NCBI GenBank assembly: GCA_943369525.1
Contig: CALRNL020000014.1
Location: forward strand, 1 to 36,881
From: BAIKAL-G1 sp943369525
Lineage (GTDB): Bacteria; Cyanobacteriota; Cyanobacteriia; PCC-6307; Cyanobiaceae
DNA: 36,881 nucleotides
Direction: 5' to 3'
The first letter of the stretch is position 1. Each line of letters starts with the position of its first letter. Shown piece after piece: positions 23,353 through 31,185 of the stretch. A program made the position numbers and the translations under genes. A model generated the notes under the pieces. That model ran no database searches, was not told the origin of the DNA, and worked only from the letters and a program-made list of their open reading frames with translations.

Positions 23353-24546
23353 ATGCTCAGCCTCTCGATGATCGTGCGCGATGAGGCCGAACGGCTGGAG
23401 CGCTGCCTGGCCTCGGTCCAAGGCTTTGTCGATGAAATGGTGCTGGTGGACACCGGCTCCCAGGACGGCACCGTGGCCCTGGCCAGGGGCCTGGGGGCCA
23501 GCGTGCATGAAATTGCCTGGCCCGGGGATTTCGCCCCGGCCCGCAACACGGCGATGCAGTGGCTCCATGGCGACTGGGTGCTGGTGCTGGATGGCGATGA
23601 GCAGCTGCGGGCGGAAGCGATGGCGCCCCTGCGGGCCCTGATGGCCCAACCGGATGTGCTGCTGATCAACCTGCTGCGCCAGGAACTGGGCGCCCGCCAA
23701 TCCCCCTATTCCAGCGTCAGTCGCCTGTTTCGCCGCCATCCGGCGATCCGCTGGAGCCGGGCCTACCACTCCAGCGTTGATGAGAGCGTGGCGGAACTGC
23801 AACGCCAGGAGCCCCACTGGCGGGTGGCCGACTGCGGCGTACCCGCCCTGCTCCACGACGGCTATCGCCCCGAGCTCCTGGCCCAGGGCACCAAGGCCCA
23901 GCGGCTGCGCCAAGCCATGGAACAGGAGCTGGCCCAGCGGCCCAACGACGCCTACGCCTGCGCCAAGCTCGGCAGCCTGGAGGTGAGCGAAGGCAACCTG
24001 GCCCAGGGGATTGCCCTGCTGCGGCGCGGCCTGGAGCACTGCCCACCCCAGGCCCAGCCGGAACGCTACGAACTGCTGCTGCACCTGGGCATCGCCACGG
24101 CCGAGGCCGACCCCGGCGGCGCCACCGGCCTCTATCGCCAGGCCCTGGCCCTGCCCCTCCCCCAACGGCTCAGCCTGGGAGCCCGCCTCAACCTGGCCGC
24201 CTTGCTGCTGGAGCAAGGCGAGCTAGTGGAAGCCCAGGCCCTCTGCCGCACCGCCACGGTCGTGGCCCCGGAGGTGGGCCTGGGCTGGTACAACCTGGGC
24301 CTGGTCAGCCGCCGCAGCGGCGACCTGGGGGCCGCCCTGGAGGCCTATGGCCAGGCCCGGCGCCTGAATCCTGACCATGCCGAAACCCACCAGAACCTGG
24401 CGGTAGCCGAGCTTGTCGCCGGCGATATCGCCGCGGCCCGGGCCAGCTTCCGCCAGGCCATCGATCTGCTCAACAGCCAGGGCCGCAGCAGCGAAGCCGC
24501 CCACCTGCACCAGCAGGCCGGCGCCATGGTGAGACTGGAGCCCTGA
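23353..24546 (+). CDS. Family 2 glycosyltransferase with C-terminal TPR repeats
   Basis: This 397-aa protein has a GT2 catalytic domain in the first 220 residues: LSLSMIVRDEAERLERCLASV, LVDTGSQDGT, FAPARNTAMQWLHGDWVLVL and the metal-binding DGDEQ. A helical TPR region of several repeats follows (YACAKLGSLEVSEGNLAQGI, LGWYNLGLVSRRSGDLGAAL and NPDHAETHQNLAVAELVAGD). The arrangement resembles SunS-like/TPR glycosyltransferases and other cyanobacterial GT2 proteins of unknown acceptor. ATG 23353 is the start. hemD starts four bases after its stop. Confidence 0.87.
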   Translation: MLSLSMIVRDEAERLERCLASVQGFVDEMVLVDTGSQDGTVALARGLGASVHEIAWPGDFAPARNTAMQWLHGDWVLVLDGDEQLRAEAMAPLRALMAQPDVLLINLLRQELGARQSPYSSVSRLFRRHPAIRWSRAYHSSVDESVAELQRQEPHWRVADCGVPALLHDGYRPELLAQGTKAQRLRQAMEQELAQRPNDAYACAKLGSLEVSEGNLAQGIALLRRGLEHCPPQAQPERYELLLHLGIATAEADPGGATGLYRQALALPLPQRLSLGARLNLAALLLEQGELVEAQALCRTATVVAPEVGLGWYNLGLVSRRSGDLGAALEAYGQARRLNPDHAETHQNLAVAELVAGDIAAARASFRQAIDLLNSQGRSSEAAHLHQQAGAMVRLEP

Positions 24547-24550
24547 GCCC

Positions 24551-25486
24551 GTGCCCGAGCCCCTGCCCCAGCCCCAGCCTGCCCCCCCCGATGGAATCAG
24601 CCCATCAGGCCTGACCAACGCCAGCGAGCCGACCAGCCCAGCCGAGCGCCCAAGCCAGCAGCCCTTCACGCCGGCCAAGGCGGCAGACCCAAACCCAGCC
24701 GAGCGCCCCCTCGAGGGTCGACGCATCGCCGTCACCCGGGCGGAACAACAACTCGCAGCGGCCCGCAGCCTGTTCGAGCGGGCCGGTGCCCAGGTGTTCG
24801 ACCTGCCGGCCCTGGTGATCGGCCCGCCCGACCACTGGGGCCCCCTTGATGACGCCCTGGCCGAACTAGAAGACTTCCACTGGCTGATTGTCTCGAGCGC
24901 CAATGGCGTGGAGGCCGTGGAAGGGCGCCTGCAACGGCTGGGCCGCAGCCTGGCCCGCAGGCCGGCCCGCCTCAAGATCGCCGCCGTGGGCCGCAAAACC
25001 GCCGCCCAGCTGGAGGCCCTGGGGGCGCCCGCCGATTACGTGCCGCCCGCCTTCGTCGCCGACAGCCTGATCGACCATTTCCCGGTCTCCGGCTGGGGCC
25101 TCAGGCTGCTGCTGCCCCGGGTGCAGAGCGGCGGCCGCACCGTGCTGGCCGAGGCCTTTGGCGAAGCGGGCGCCCGGGTGGTGGAAGTGGCCGCCTATGA
25201 ATCTCGGTGCCCGGCCTGCCTGCCATCGGCCACCTTGGCAGCCCTGGCAGCTGGGGACCTCGATGCCATCACCTTCAGCAGCGGCAAAACCGTGCTCCAC
25301 ACGGCCCAACTGCTCGAAGCCCATTTCGGCGCCCCCTGGCTGGAGCAGCTCAACGGCGTGGCCCTGGTCTCGATCGGTCCCCAGACCAGCCGCAGCTGCC
25401 TAGAAATCCTGGGCCGGGTCGATGGCGAAGCCAGCCCCCACGACCTCGAGGGCCTGGTGGCCGCCTGCGCCCACTGCCTGGCCTGA
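24551..25486 (+). CDS. hemD: Uroporphyrinogen-III synthase
   Basis: HemD cyclises hydroxymethylbilane to uroporphyrinogen III, the branch point of haem, chlorophyll and cobalamin synthesis. The protein is 311 aa from GTG 24551, with a non-conserved Pro/Ala-rich N-terminus of about 55 residues before GRRIAVTRAEQQLAAA. HemD is poorly conserved, but its features are present: DLPALVIGPP, DWLIVSSANGVEAV-like HWLIVSSANGVEAVEGRL, KIAAVGRKTAAQLEALG, LLLPRVQSGGRTVL, EVAAYE and DAITFSSGKTVLHTAQLL, ending SIGPQTSRSCLE. The GTG start follows the glycosyltransferase stop closely, so it is probably co-transcribed. Confidence 0.9.
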   Translation: MPEPLPQPQPAPPDGISPSGLTNASEPTSPAERPSQQPFTPAKAADPNPAERPLEGRRIAVTRAEQQLAAARSLFERAGAQVFDLPALVIGPPDHWGPLDDALAELEDFHWLIVSSANGVEAVEGRLQRLGRSLARRPARLKIAAVGRKTAAQLEALGAPADYVPPAFVADSLIDHFPVSGWGLRLLLPRVQSGGRTVLAEAFGEAGARVVEVAAYESRCPACLPSATLAALAAGDLDAITFSSGKTVLHTAQLLEAHFGAPWLEQLNGVALVSIGPQTSRSCLEILGRVDGEASPHDLEGLVAACAHCLA

Positions 25487-25500
25487 TCCCCCCGGGTTAC

Positions 25501-26370
25501 TCAAGGTGACGGCGGAGCACCAGGTTTGGGAGCTTGACCCACCCCTGGAGAAGGGGCCGCCGGCGCCGATGGTGGGGGGATGGCCGGGGTAGGGGCCTGG
25601 CCCCCAGGCCCCAGGGGACCCGCGAGGCCGCCGGTGACGGACGCCGCCCTGGCGGATGGAACGCCCAAGGAAGTGCACACCGAAGGAACCGAAGCAGGCT
25701 GATAGGGAGGTCGAAGCGAAGGCCGCACAAGCCGACAGGTCACGGGCAGCCGGCCCTGGCGCATGGACAGCACCCCTTCCCGCAGACCAATCCGGGTGAC
25801 GCTCCAGCCTGGCGGCAGTTGGGCATCGCGCCGGTCAGCTCCTGGGCAAAGCCCCCTGGGCCCTACGCACAGGGTGGTGCTTGGCTGCCCGGCAGCCTCG
25901 ACGGTCAAATTGCCAGCACCGCTGGATCCCGATCCCGGGACCGTTGTGCTGCCGCCCCCCAGGACCACGATGGCCTGGGGGACACCCCGGCTATCCATCA
26001 CTCCCGTGAACTGGAACCCCTCCGGCAGGCTGGCCGTGGGGCTCCCGGCCTGGGTCGACGGCAGGGGCGCAAACGGATCATCGCGGCGGCCGTTCGCCAA
26101 GGGACCGACCACCTGCTGGGGGGAGGGCAGGGGCGTAAAGCCAGCCACGGTGTCTAGGGCCGCCGGGCCTGGCGGCGTTGCCGGCATTCGCCCAGCGGCT
26201 GGAGGGGGCACCGCCCCGCCATCGGCAGCGCTGGTGGGGGCTGGAGCCTGGGCGGCGCCCGGGACGGTGCCCTCGCCTTCGCCCCCACAGGCCGTCAAGG
26301 CCAGCAGGGGCAAGACCAGCCCCAAGGCCGAAAGTCTTAGGCCCCAACAAAGTGGCTGAAAAGGAATCAT
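25501..26370 (-). CDS. Pro-rich lipoprotein of unknown function, PilP-like features
   Basis: From ATG 26370 this encodes 289 aa with a signal peptide and lipobox (LLALTAC, Cys at 28), so the mature protein should be lipid-anchored. A Pro/Ala/Gly-rich linker of about 60 residues follows. The central part reads RRDDPFAPLP, FQFTGVMDSRGVPQAIVVL, and then LPPGWSVTRIGLREGVLSMRQ. A DPF motif, a small beta domain and a Gly-rich turn are reminiscent of type IV pilus PilP lipoproteins, but this is a weak visual resemblance. The C-terminus is again Pro-rich. It follows the SRPBCC gene with 16 bp between them and is the last gene of the zds unit. It converges on hemD. Confidence 0.65.
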   Translation of the reverse strand: MIPFQPLCWGLRLSALGLVLPLLALTACGGEGEGTVPGAAQAPAPTSAADGGAVPPPAAGRMPATPPGPAALDTVAGFTPLPSPQQVVGPLANGRRDDPFAPLPSTQAGSPTASLPEGFQFTGVMDSRGVPQAIVVLGGGSTTVPGSGSSGAGNLTVEAAGQPSTTLCVGPRGLCPGADRRDAQLPPGWSVTRIGLREGVLSMRQGRLPVTCRLVRPSLRPPYQPASVPSVCTSLGVPSARAASVTGGLAGPLGPGGQAPTPAIPPPSAPAAPSPGVGQAPKPGAPPSP

Positions 26371-26386
26371 GGGATCCCTCCCAGGA

Positions 26387-26833
26387 TCAGGCCTCGCCAT
26401 ACCCGCCTTCCACAAGGTCGCGGAAGCGATCGAGATTGGCCTGCAGTTCCCTATTGACAATCCCCCCCAGGATGGTTGGTTCCATCAATGGCGCCAATAT
26501 TCCCGGCAATTCATAGCTCACGGAGAGCTTCACAGCTGTTCGATCGGCTGCGCCCGGATAAAAGCGAACGGCCCCTTTGGTGGGCAACCCCCCCACCGAT
26601 TCCCAATGCAGTTGCTGGGCTTCGACCCGCTGGGTGATGCGCGCCTTCCAATGGAAGCGGAAACCCTGGGCCGCCAGGGTCCAGTCGGTGAGATCGGGAT
26701 CGTCGAGGGTCTCCACCGCCTCAATCCAGCGCATCCACTGGGGCATGGCCTCCAGGTCGCTCCACACCTCCCAAACCCGCTGCACCGGCGCTTTGATCTC
26801 GGTGGTAACGCTGTGATCTAACCAACGGCCCAT
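26387..26833 (-). CDS. SRPBCC family (START/polyketide cyclase-like) protein
   Basis: This 148-aa soluble protein has a SRPBCC/coenzyme Q-binding-like fold. Its recognisable parts are DHSVTTEIKAPVQRVWEVWSDL at the N-terminus, then MPQWMRWIEAVETLDD, FRFHWKARITQRVEAQQLHWESVGGLPTKGAV, and a long C-terminal helix NRELQANLDRFRDLVE. Such proteins bind hydrophobic ligands in a deep cavity. It starts one base after the zds stop region, so the two are co-transcribed. Binding of a carotenoid, quinone or related lipid is a reasonable inference from that position but is not shown by sequence. Confidence 0.86.
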   Translation of the reverse strand: MGRWLDHSVTTEIKAPVQRVWEVWSDLEAMPQWMRWIEAVETLDDPDLTDWTLAAQGFRFHWKARITQRVEAQQLHWESVGGLPTKGAVRFYPGAADRTAVKLSVSYELPGILAPLMEPTILGGIVNRELQANLDRFRDLVEGGYGEA

Positions 26834-26834
26834 C

Positions 26835-28373
26835 TCAGCTCACCCCAGCGGTGGCAGCCCGCCCCGAAGCCGGCCCCACCAGGGTGGCCAGACTAGCGAG
26901 CTTGGCCGGCTGGCCCAGGATCGCCGCCGCGGCGAGGCGACCGCTCATCGTCGCCCCTTCCATCGAATCGATGTAGTCCTGGCGGGTGTAGCTGCCGGCC
27001 AGGAAGAAGTTGGCCACGGGCGTGGCCTGCTCGGGCCGGTAGGGCTCCATGCCGGGGGCCTCGCGGTAGAGCGACTGGGCCAGTTTCACCACGTTGCTCC
27101 ACACCAGGGTGAGTCCCTTGGCAGAGGGGAACAGGGCCCGCACCTGGGCATCGGTGGCCGCCACGATCGCCTCGGTTGTTTTAGGGATCCAGGGGTCGCC
27201 GGGGGTAAGCACACATTGCAACAGGGAACCGAGACCATCCTTGCGGTAATCGACGGGGCTGGCCAGGGCCAGATCGGCGAAGCAGCTGAACTGGGCATCC
27301 GCCGTGTAGAGCAGGTTGTCGAGGCCGGCGGGGCTGGCGACATCGTTGCGGCGCTGATCGGCGGCGGCGTCCTGGCCCAGCTCCGTCACCCAGCCGTCGT
27401 AGCGCAACTGCACCGTGGCCACGGGCACGGCCTCAAGTTTGTAGATGTGGTCGAACTGGGGGTGGCGGCGCCAGGCCTCCGGCAGCAGGCGCTGGATCCC
27501 GGGCACATCGCAGGCGGCTAGGTAGGTGTCGGCCTCCACCCGCTGGGGACCATCGGGGGTGGACAGGGTCAGGCCGGTGACGCGGGTGGGGCCGCCCCCT
27601 GGGGAGCCGGCTGCAGGGGGAGCGTCCTCGTAATGGACCTCGCCCACGCGGTGGCGCAAGTGCAGACGGGCGCCACGGGCGGTGATGTAGTCGAGGATCG
27701 GACCGGTGAGCCAGCGGTGGGGCGAGCCCTTGAGCAGGTTGAGCTTGGAGGCCTCGGTCTTGGTGGCGAACATCAAGAAGATGGTCAGCATGCAGCGGGC
27801 TGAAATCGCCTCGCAATCGATGAAGCCGAGGGCGTAGGCGATCGGATCCCACATGCGCTCGATGCTGCGCTCGCTGCCGCCGTGGCCGGTGAACCAATCT
27901 TTGAAGCTGATGCGATCGAGGTCACGGATCACCGCCATGGCCCCCTCGTAATCGACCAGGCCCCGCACAATCGGGCTGGTGCCCAGGGCCAGGGCATTGC
28001 GCAGCTTGTCGACCCAGTCCAGCTGGGGGGTGGTGAAGAACGCCTTGAGGCCGTTGAAGGGGGCACCGATCGGGAAGCGGAAGTCGAGTTCGCGCAGGTC
28101 GCCCCCCTTGTTCACAAACAGATGGGTGTGGTCCTTCGGCAGCAAGTTGTCGAGGGCGCCCACCTTGCGCAGCAGAGCAAACAGGTTGGCGTAGTTGAAG
28201 AAGAAGACATGCAGACCCATCTCGATGTGGTTGCCGCCCCCATCGACCCAGCTGCCCACCTTGCCGCCCATGAACGGCCGGGCCTCATACAGATCCACTT
28301 CATGGCCGGCATCGACCAGATCAACGGCCGCCGCCAACCCGGCCAGACCCGCACCCACGATGGCGACCCGCAC
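26835..28373 (-). CDS. zds: Zeta-carotene desaturase
   Basis: ZDS (CrtQ-type) introduces two double bases into 9,9'-di-cis-zeta-carotene to give prolycopene, using the plastoquinone pool. The 512-aa protein starts at GTG 28373 with an FAD Rossmann motif VAIVGAGLAGLAAAVDL, followed by YEARPFMGGKVGSWVDGGGNHIEMGLHVFFFNYANLF. RMWDPIAYALGFIDCEAISARCM and the C-terminal FFLAGSYTRQDYIDSMEGATMSG FAD-binding segment are diagnostic of the plant-type PDS/ZDS family rather than bacterial CrtI. RMWDPIAYALGFIDC favours ZDS over phytoene desaturase. It heads the zds-SRPBCC-lipoprotein unit and is divergent from an IscA/SufA-type gene. Confidence 0.93.
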   Translation of the reverse strand: MRVAIVGAGLAGLAAAVDLVDAGHEVDLYEARPFMGGKVGSWVDGGGNHIEMGLHVFFFNYANLFALLRKVGALDNLLPKDHTHLFVNKGGDLRELDFRFPIGAPFNGLKAFFTTPQLDWVDKLRNALALGTSPIVRGLVDYEGAMAVIRDLDRISFKDWFTGHGGSERSIERMWDPIAYALGFIDCEAISARCMLTIFLMFATKTEASKLNLLKGSPHRWLTGPILDYITARGARLHLRHRVGEVHYEDAPPAAGSPGGGPTRVTGLTLSTPDGPQRVEADTYLAACDVPGIQRLLPEAWRRHPQFDHIYKLEAVPVATVQLRYDGWVTELGQDAAADQRRNDVASPAGLDNLLYTADAQFSCFADLALASPVDYRKDGLGSLLQCVLTPGDPWIPKTTEAIVAATDAQVRALFPSAKGLTLVWSNVVKLAQSLYREAPGMEPYRPEQATPVANFFLAGSYTRQDYIDSMEGATMSGRLAAAAILGQPAKLASLATLVGPASGRAATAGVS

Positions 28374-28396
28374 CCTTGCACTCCTTTGGTTGCCCG

Positions 28397-28496
28397 ACTC
28401 TATGGAGAGGCTGGGGGCCCGTGCGGTGTTCCCGTATCCCCCCCGAGCAACCCGCCCCCACCCCCCTGGGCATGCCAGCCCGGAACTCCATAGAGT
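28397..28496. promoter_or_regulatory. Inverted repeat in the zds / Fe-S carrier divergent promoter region
   Basis: ACTCTATGGAG (28397-28407) and its exact complement CTCCATAGAGT (28486-28496) flank a GC-rich 78-bp spacer. Each arm is itself partly palindromic (for example AACTC-CATA-GAGTT, 28485-28497). The arms lie 24 bp and 33 bp from the two start codons, near expected promoter positions. They may be a pair of operator half-sites or symmetric -10 elements. No SufR-type CAAC-N6-GTTG box is visible. Confidence 0.55.
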
Positions 28497-28528
28497 TGCG
28501 GTACTTGGATGTCCCGTAGGCCGCCGCC

Positions 28529-28945
28529 ATGAGCACTGAAACCGCCCCGGCCCCAGCCCTGGAAACCGCCAGCCCCGCCCCCCACACCGCCAAGGACGGC
28601 AAGGGCATCCTGGTGACCGAGCCGGCCATGAAGCAGCTGGCGGCCCTGATGCAGCAACAGGGTGAAGCCAAGGTGTTGCGGGTGGGCGTGCGCTCGGGGG
28701 GCTGCAGCGGCATGAGCTACACCATGGACTTCATCGACGCCGGCGAGATCCGCGCCGACGACGAGCAGTATGTGTACGAGCCCAGCGGCGCCCCCAGCTT
28801 CAAGGTGGTCAGCGACCCCAAGAGCCTCCTTTACATCTATGGCATGCAGCTGGATTTCTCCAGTGCCCTGATCGGCGGCGGCTTTAACTTCACCAACCCC
28901 AATGCCTCCCAAACCTGCGGCTGCGGCAGCTCGTTTGCGGTCTGA
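28529..28945 (+). CDS. Iron-sulfur cluster assembly A-type carrier (IscA/SufA/HesB)
   Basis: A-type carriers bind and transfer Fe-S clusters to apoproteins. The 138-aa protein has a non-conserved 22-residue N-terminus and then ILVTEPAMKQLAALM, LRVGVRSGGCSGMSYTMDFID, and the C-terminal CGCGSSF. The three cluster ligands C59, C130 and C132 are all present. LGxxxFxFxNPNAxxTCGCG-like GGGFNFTNPNASQTCGCG is the best-conserved part. The start is ATG 28529. It is divergent from zds. Cyanobacterial genomes have several A-type proteins; whether this one is SufA or IscA cannot be decided from sequence alone. Confidence 0.93.
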   Translation: MSTETAPAPALETASPAPHTAKDGKGILVTEPAMKQLAALMQQQGEAKVLRVGVRSGGCSGMSYTMDFIDAGEIRADDEQYVYEPSGAPSFKVVSDPKSLLYIYGMQLDFSSALIGGGFNFTNPNASQTCGCGSSFAV

Positions 28946-29025
28946 GCCAGGCCTGGATCGGCCCCTGGGCCGGGCCTTAGCCAGCCGGGTGGCAATCTGA
29001 GGGCAAGAGATCCTGCTGCTGCGCC

Positions 29026-29457
29026 ATGACGGCCACCCCCGCTTCCACCGGCGAATCCGCCTTCGAACAGGCCCTGGGGCGCTACCAGCGCGGTGAACCC
29101 ACGGCCGAGGTGTTGGCCGACTTTCGCGTCATCACCCAGCACGAGCCGCGCCTCTCGGCCGCCTGGACCTGCCTGGCCTGGCTGGAGCTGCTCGATGACC
29201 AGCCCCTCCAAGCCCTGCGCTCGGCCCGGTTCGCCGTCAAGCTCAGCCCCCAGGATCCCCAGGCCCGCATCAACCTCAGCCTGGCGATGCTGGAAACCAA
29301 TGCCAAGGGCGTGCGCGAGCACATCGAACTGGTGCAACGCATGCGGCTGATGGCGCCCGAGCTGGCCGCCGAACTGGACAACTCGATCGCCGATGGCCTG
29401 GCCCGCAAACCCGGCTGGAAGGCCCTAGAAAAAATCAAGGCTTGGCTGAGCGCGTGA
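29026..29457 (+). CDS. Small TPR-type protein
   Basis: This is a 143-aa all-helical protein with TPR-like repeats: AFEQALGRYQRGEPTAEVL, LSAAWTCLAWLELLDDQPLQAL, RSARFAVKLSPQDPQARINLSLAML. A third partial repeat ends in ARKPGWKALEKIKAWL. There is no signal peptide. It starts at ATG 29026. Its TGA stop overlaps the GTG start of the LpxB-like gene (GTGA), so the two are translationally coupled. TPR proteins generally act as scaffolds; its partner may be the product of the next gene. Confidence 0.8.
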   Translation: MTATPASTGESAFEQALGRYQRGEPTAEVLADFRVITQHEPRLSAAWTCLAWLELLDDQPLQALRSARFAVKLSPQDPQARINLSLAMLETNAKGVREHIELVQRMRLMAPELAAELDNSIADGLARKPGWKALEKIKAWLSA

Positions 29458-30788
29458 GCCCAAACGGTGTCCGCGCAGAAGGCGTGAACGCGAACAGCCT
29501 GCGCCCAGGCGCCCCGATCCTGCTACTCAGCAACGGGCACGGCGAAGATCTCAGTGGCGCCCTAATCGCCAGCGAGCTTCGGGCCCGGGGCTACCGGGCC
29601 GAGGCCCTGCCCCTGGTGGGCCACGGCCGTGCCTATGACCAGGCGGCCATTCCCCTGCTGGGCCGCACCCGCGAATACAGCACCGGCGGCCTGGGCTACA
29701 CCAGCCTCTGGGGCCGGCTTACGGAGGTGTTCCAGGGCCAGGTGGGCTACCTGCTGCGGCGCCTGGCCCTGCTCTTTCGCATCGCCCACCGCTACGACCT
29801 GGTGGTGGTGGTAGGCGATGTGTTGCCGGTGGCGGCGGCCTGGCTGAGCTGGCGCCCGGTGGTCACCTATTTAGTGGCCTATTCGAGCCATTACGAAGGA
29901 CGGCTGAGGCTGCCCTGGCCCTGTGGCGCCTGCCTGGCCAGCGCCCGCTTCCGCAGGGTGCTCAGCCGCGATGCGCTCACGGCCAGCGACCTGGGCGAGC
30001 AACTGGGCCGGCCGGTGGAGTTCCTGGGCAACCCCTTCTTTGATGCGGCTGTGGTCGCCAGCGATCCGGCGGCCAACGGCGATCCAGGGGCGGCCAGCGA
30101 TCCCCTGGGCGCCAGCCCGCCGGGCCAAGCGCCGGTCCCCGCCCAGCGGCTGGGCCTGCTGCCGGGCAGCCGCCTGCCCGAGGCCCTCCACAACCTGGAA
30201 CTGATGCTGGAGGTGTTGGCCCAGCTGCCCGAGCACCTGCAACAGCCCGACCAGCTGGGGCTTTCGGCCGCCCTGGTGGGCCGGCTTGGCCCCGAGGAAG
30301 TGGCCCCCCTGGCCAGCCGGCTCGGCTGGCGCCTCGATAGCGAGGCCGGCACGATCACCCGCCTGCGCCGGGGCCCCCTGCGGCTGGAGCTGGTCTGGGG
30401 ACGCTTCGCGGCGGTGGTGCAACACAGCGATCTGGTGCTGTCGATGACCGGCACCGCCGCCGAACAGGCCGTGGGCCTGGCCAAACCGGTGCTGCAGCTG
30501 GTGGGCTCGGGCCCCCAGTTCACCGACAACTTCGCCGAAGCCCAGCGGCGCCTGTTGGGGCCGTCGCTGTTCTGCGCCGAGGGCCGCAGCGGCAGCGCCG
30601 AACAACGGGAGGGCACCGCCCGCCTCCTGGCCCAACTCCTCGGTGAACTGCAACGGGATGGCGCCCTGGCCGAGCGCTGCCACCGCAACGGCCTTGAACG
30701 GATCGGCGCCGGCGGCGGCACCGCCAGGATGGCGGACGCGATTGTCGACGCCCTGGACCAAGCCGCCCCCGGAGATCCCAATGGCTGA
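29454..30788 (+). CDS. Lipid-A-disaccharide synthase-related protein (TIGR03492-like)
   Basis: This 444-aa protein is related to LpxB, a GT-B fold glycosyltransferase, and resembles the cyanobacterial TIGR03492 family. It shows PILLLSNGHGEDLSGALIASELRARGY near the N-terminus, ALPLVGHGRAYDQAAIPLLG, DLVVVVGDVLPVAAAW and VTYLVAYSSHYEG. Further on it shows VEFLGNPFFDAAV, LLPGSRLPEALHNLELML and a C-terminal SMTGTAAEQAVGLAKPVLQLVG. It lacks the strict LpxB signature, and its true substrate is unknown. A low-complexity insertion (SDPAANGDPGAASDPLGASP) lies near residue 210. GTG 29454 overlaps the TPR gene stop; TTG 29442 is less likely. The stop overlaps the next gene by 8 bp. Confidence 0.85.
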   Translation: MSPNGVRAEGVNANSLRPGAPILLLSNGHGEDLSGALIASELRARGYRAEALPLVGHGRAYDQAAIPLLGRTREYSTGGLGYTSLWGRLTEVFQGQVGYLLRRLALLFRIAHRYDLVVVVGDVLPVAAAWLSWRPVVTYLVAYSSHYEGRLRLPWPCGACLASARFRRVLSRDALTASDLGEQLGRPVEFLGNPFFDAAVVASDPAANGDPGAASDPLGASPPGQAPVPAQRLGLLPGSRLPEALHNLELMLEVLAQLPEHLQQPDQLGLSAALVGRLGPEEVAPLASRLGWRLDSEAGTITRLRRGPLRLELVWGRFAAVVQHSDLVLSMTGTAAEQAVGLAKPVLQLVGSGPQFTDNFAEAQRRLLGPSLFCAEGRSGSAEQREGTARLLAQLLGELQRDGALAERCHRNGLERIGAGGGTARMADAIVDALDQAAPGDPNG

Positions 30789-31185
30789 CCCCAGCGACAC
30801 CCCCTCACCGCAGCCGGATGCCCTTCCGGTGAGCCAAGCCCAGCCCGAGGAATCCCACCCCCCAACCAGCGCGCCCCCGAAGTCCCAATCCCTGGCTGGG
30901 CCCCTGGCCCAGAGCGTGCCCCTGGCCAAGCCCCACCCCCGCCCCCTGGCGGAGCGTCTTAAGGGCTGGCTCGATGGCCTGCTCGTGGCCGACGTGTTCC
31001 TGGTGATCGGCGCCGCCCTCTGGTTTGGCCTGGCGGTGCTGCTGCATAGCCGCGGCGTGGAGGCCCCGCTGCAGCTGTTTGAGCGCCTCTGGCAACCCCT
31101 GTTTCTGCCGGCGATCAGCCTGCTGATGGCGGCGGCGATCGTCAGCGGGGTGCTGGGCTGGTGGCGACGGCGAGGGCAGTCTTGA
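30781..31185 (+). CDS. Small membrane protein of unknown function
   Basis: From ATG 30781 this encodes 134 aa. The first 70 residues are Pro/Gln/Ser-rich and probably disordered. Two hydrophobic segments follow, VADVFLVIGAALWFGLAVLL and LFLPAISLLMAAAIVSGVLGWW, ending in a basic RRRGQS tail. I do not recognise a named family. The ATG lies within the last codons of the LpxB-like gene (8-bp overlap), so translation is probably coupled. Its last 44 bp overlap the convergent epimerase gene on the other strand. Confidence 0.7.
   Translation: MADPSDTPSPQPDALPVSQAQPEESHPPTSAPPKSQSLAGPLAQSVPLAKPHPRPLAERLKGWLDGLLVADVFLVIGAALWFGLAVLLHSRGVEAPLQLFERLWQPLFLPAISLLMAAAIVSGVLGWWRRRGQS

Noticed and set aside
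23059..24216. Long minus-strand frame antisense to the glycosyltransferase
   Set aside because: Low-complexity Gly/Gln composition and no motif; the plus gene is well supported.
28380..28528. SufR-type operator for the Fe-S carrier
   Set aside because: CAAC and GTTG occur but about 43 bp apart, not in a CAAC-N6-GTTG box.
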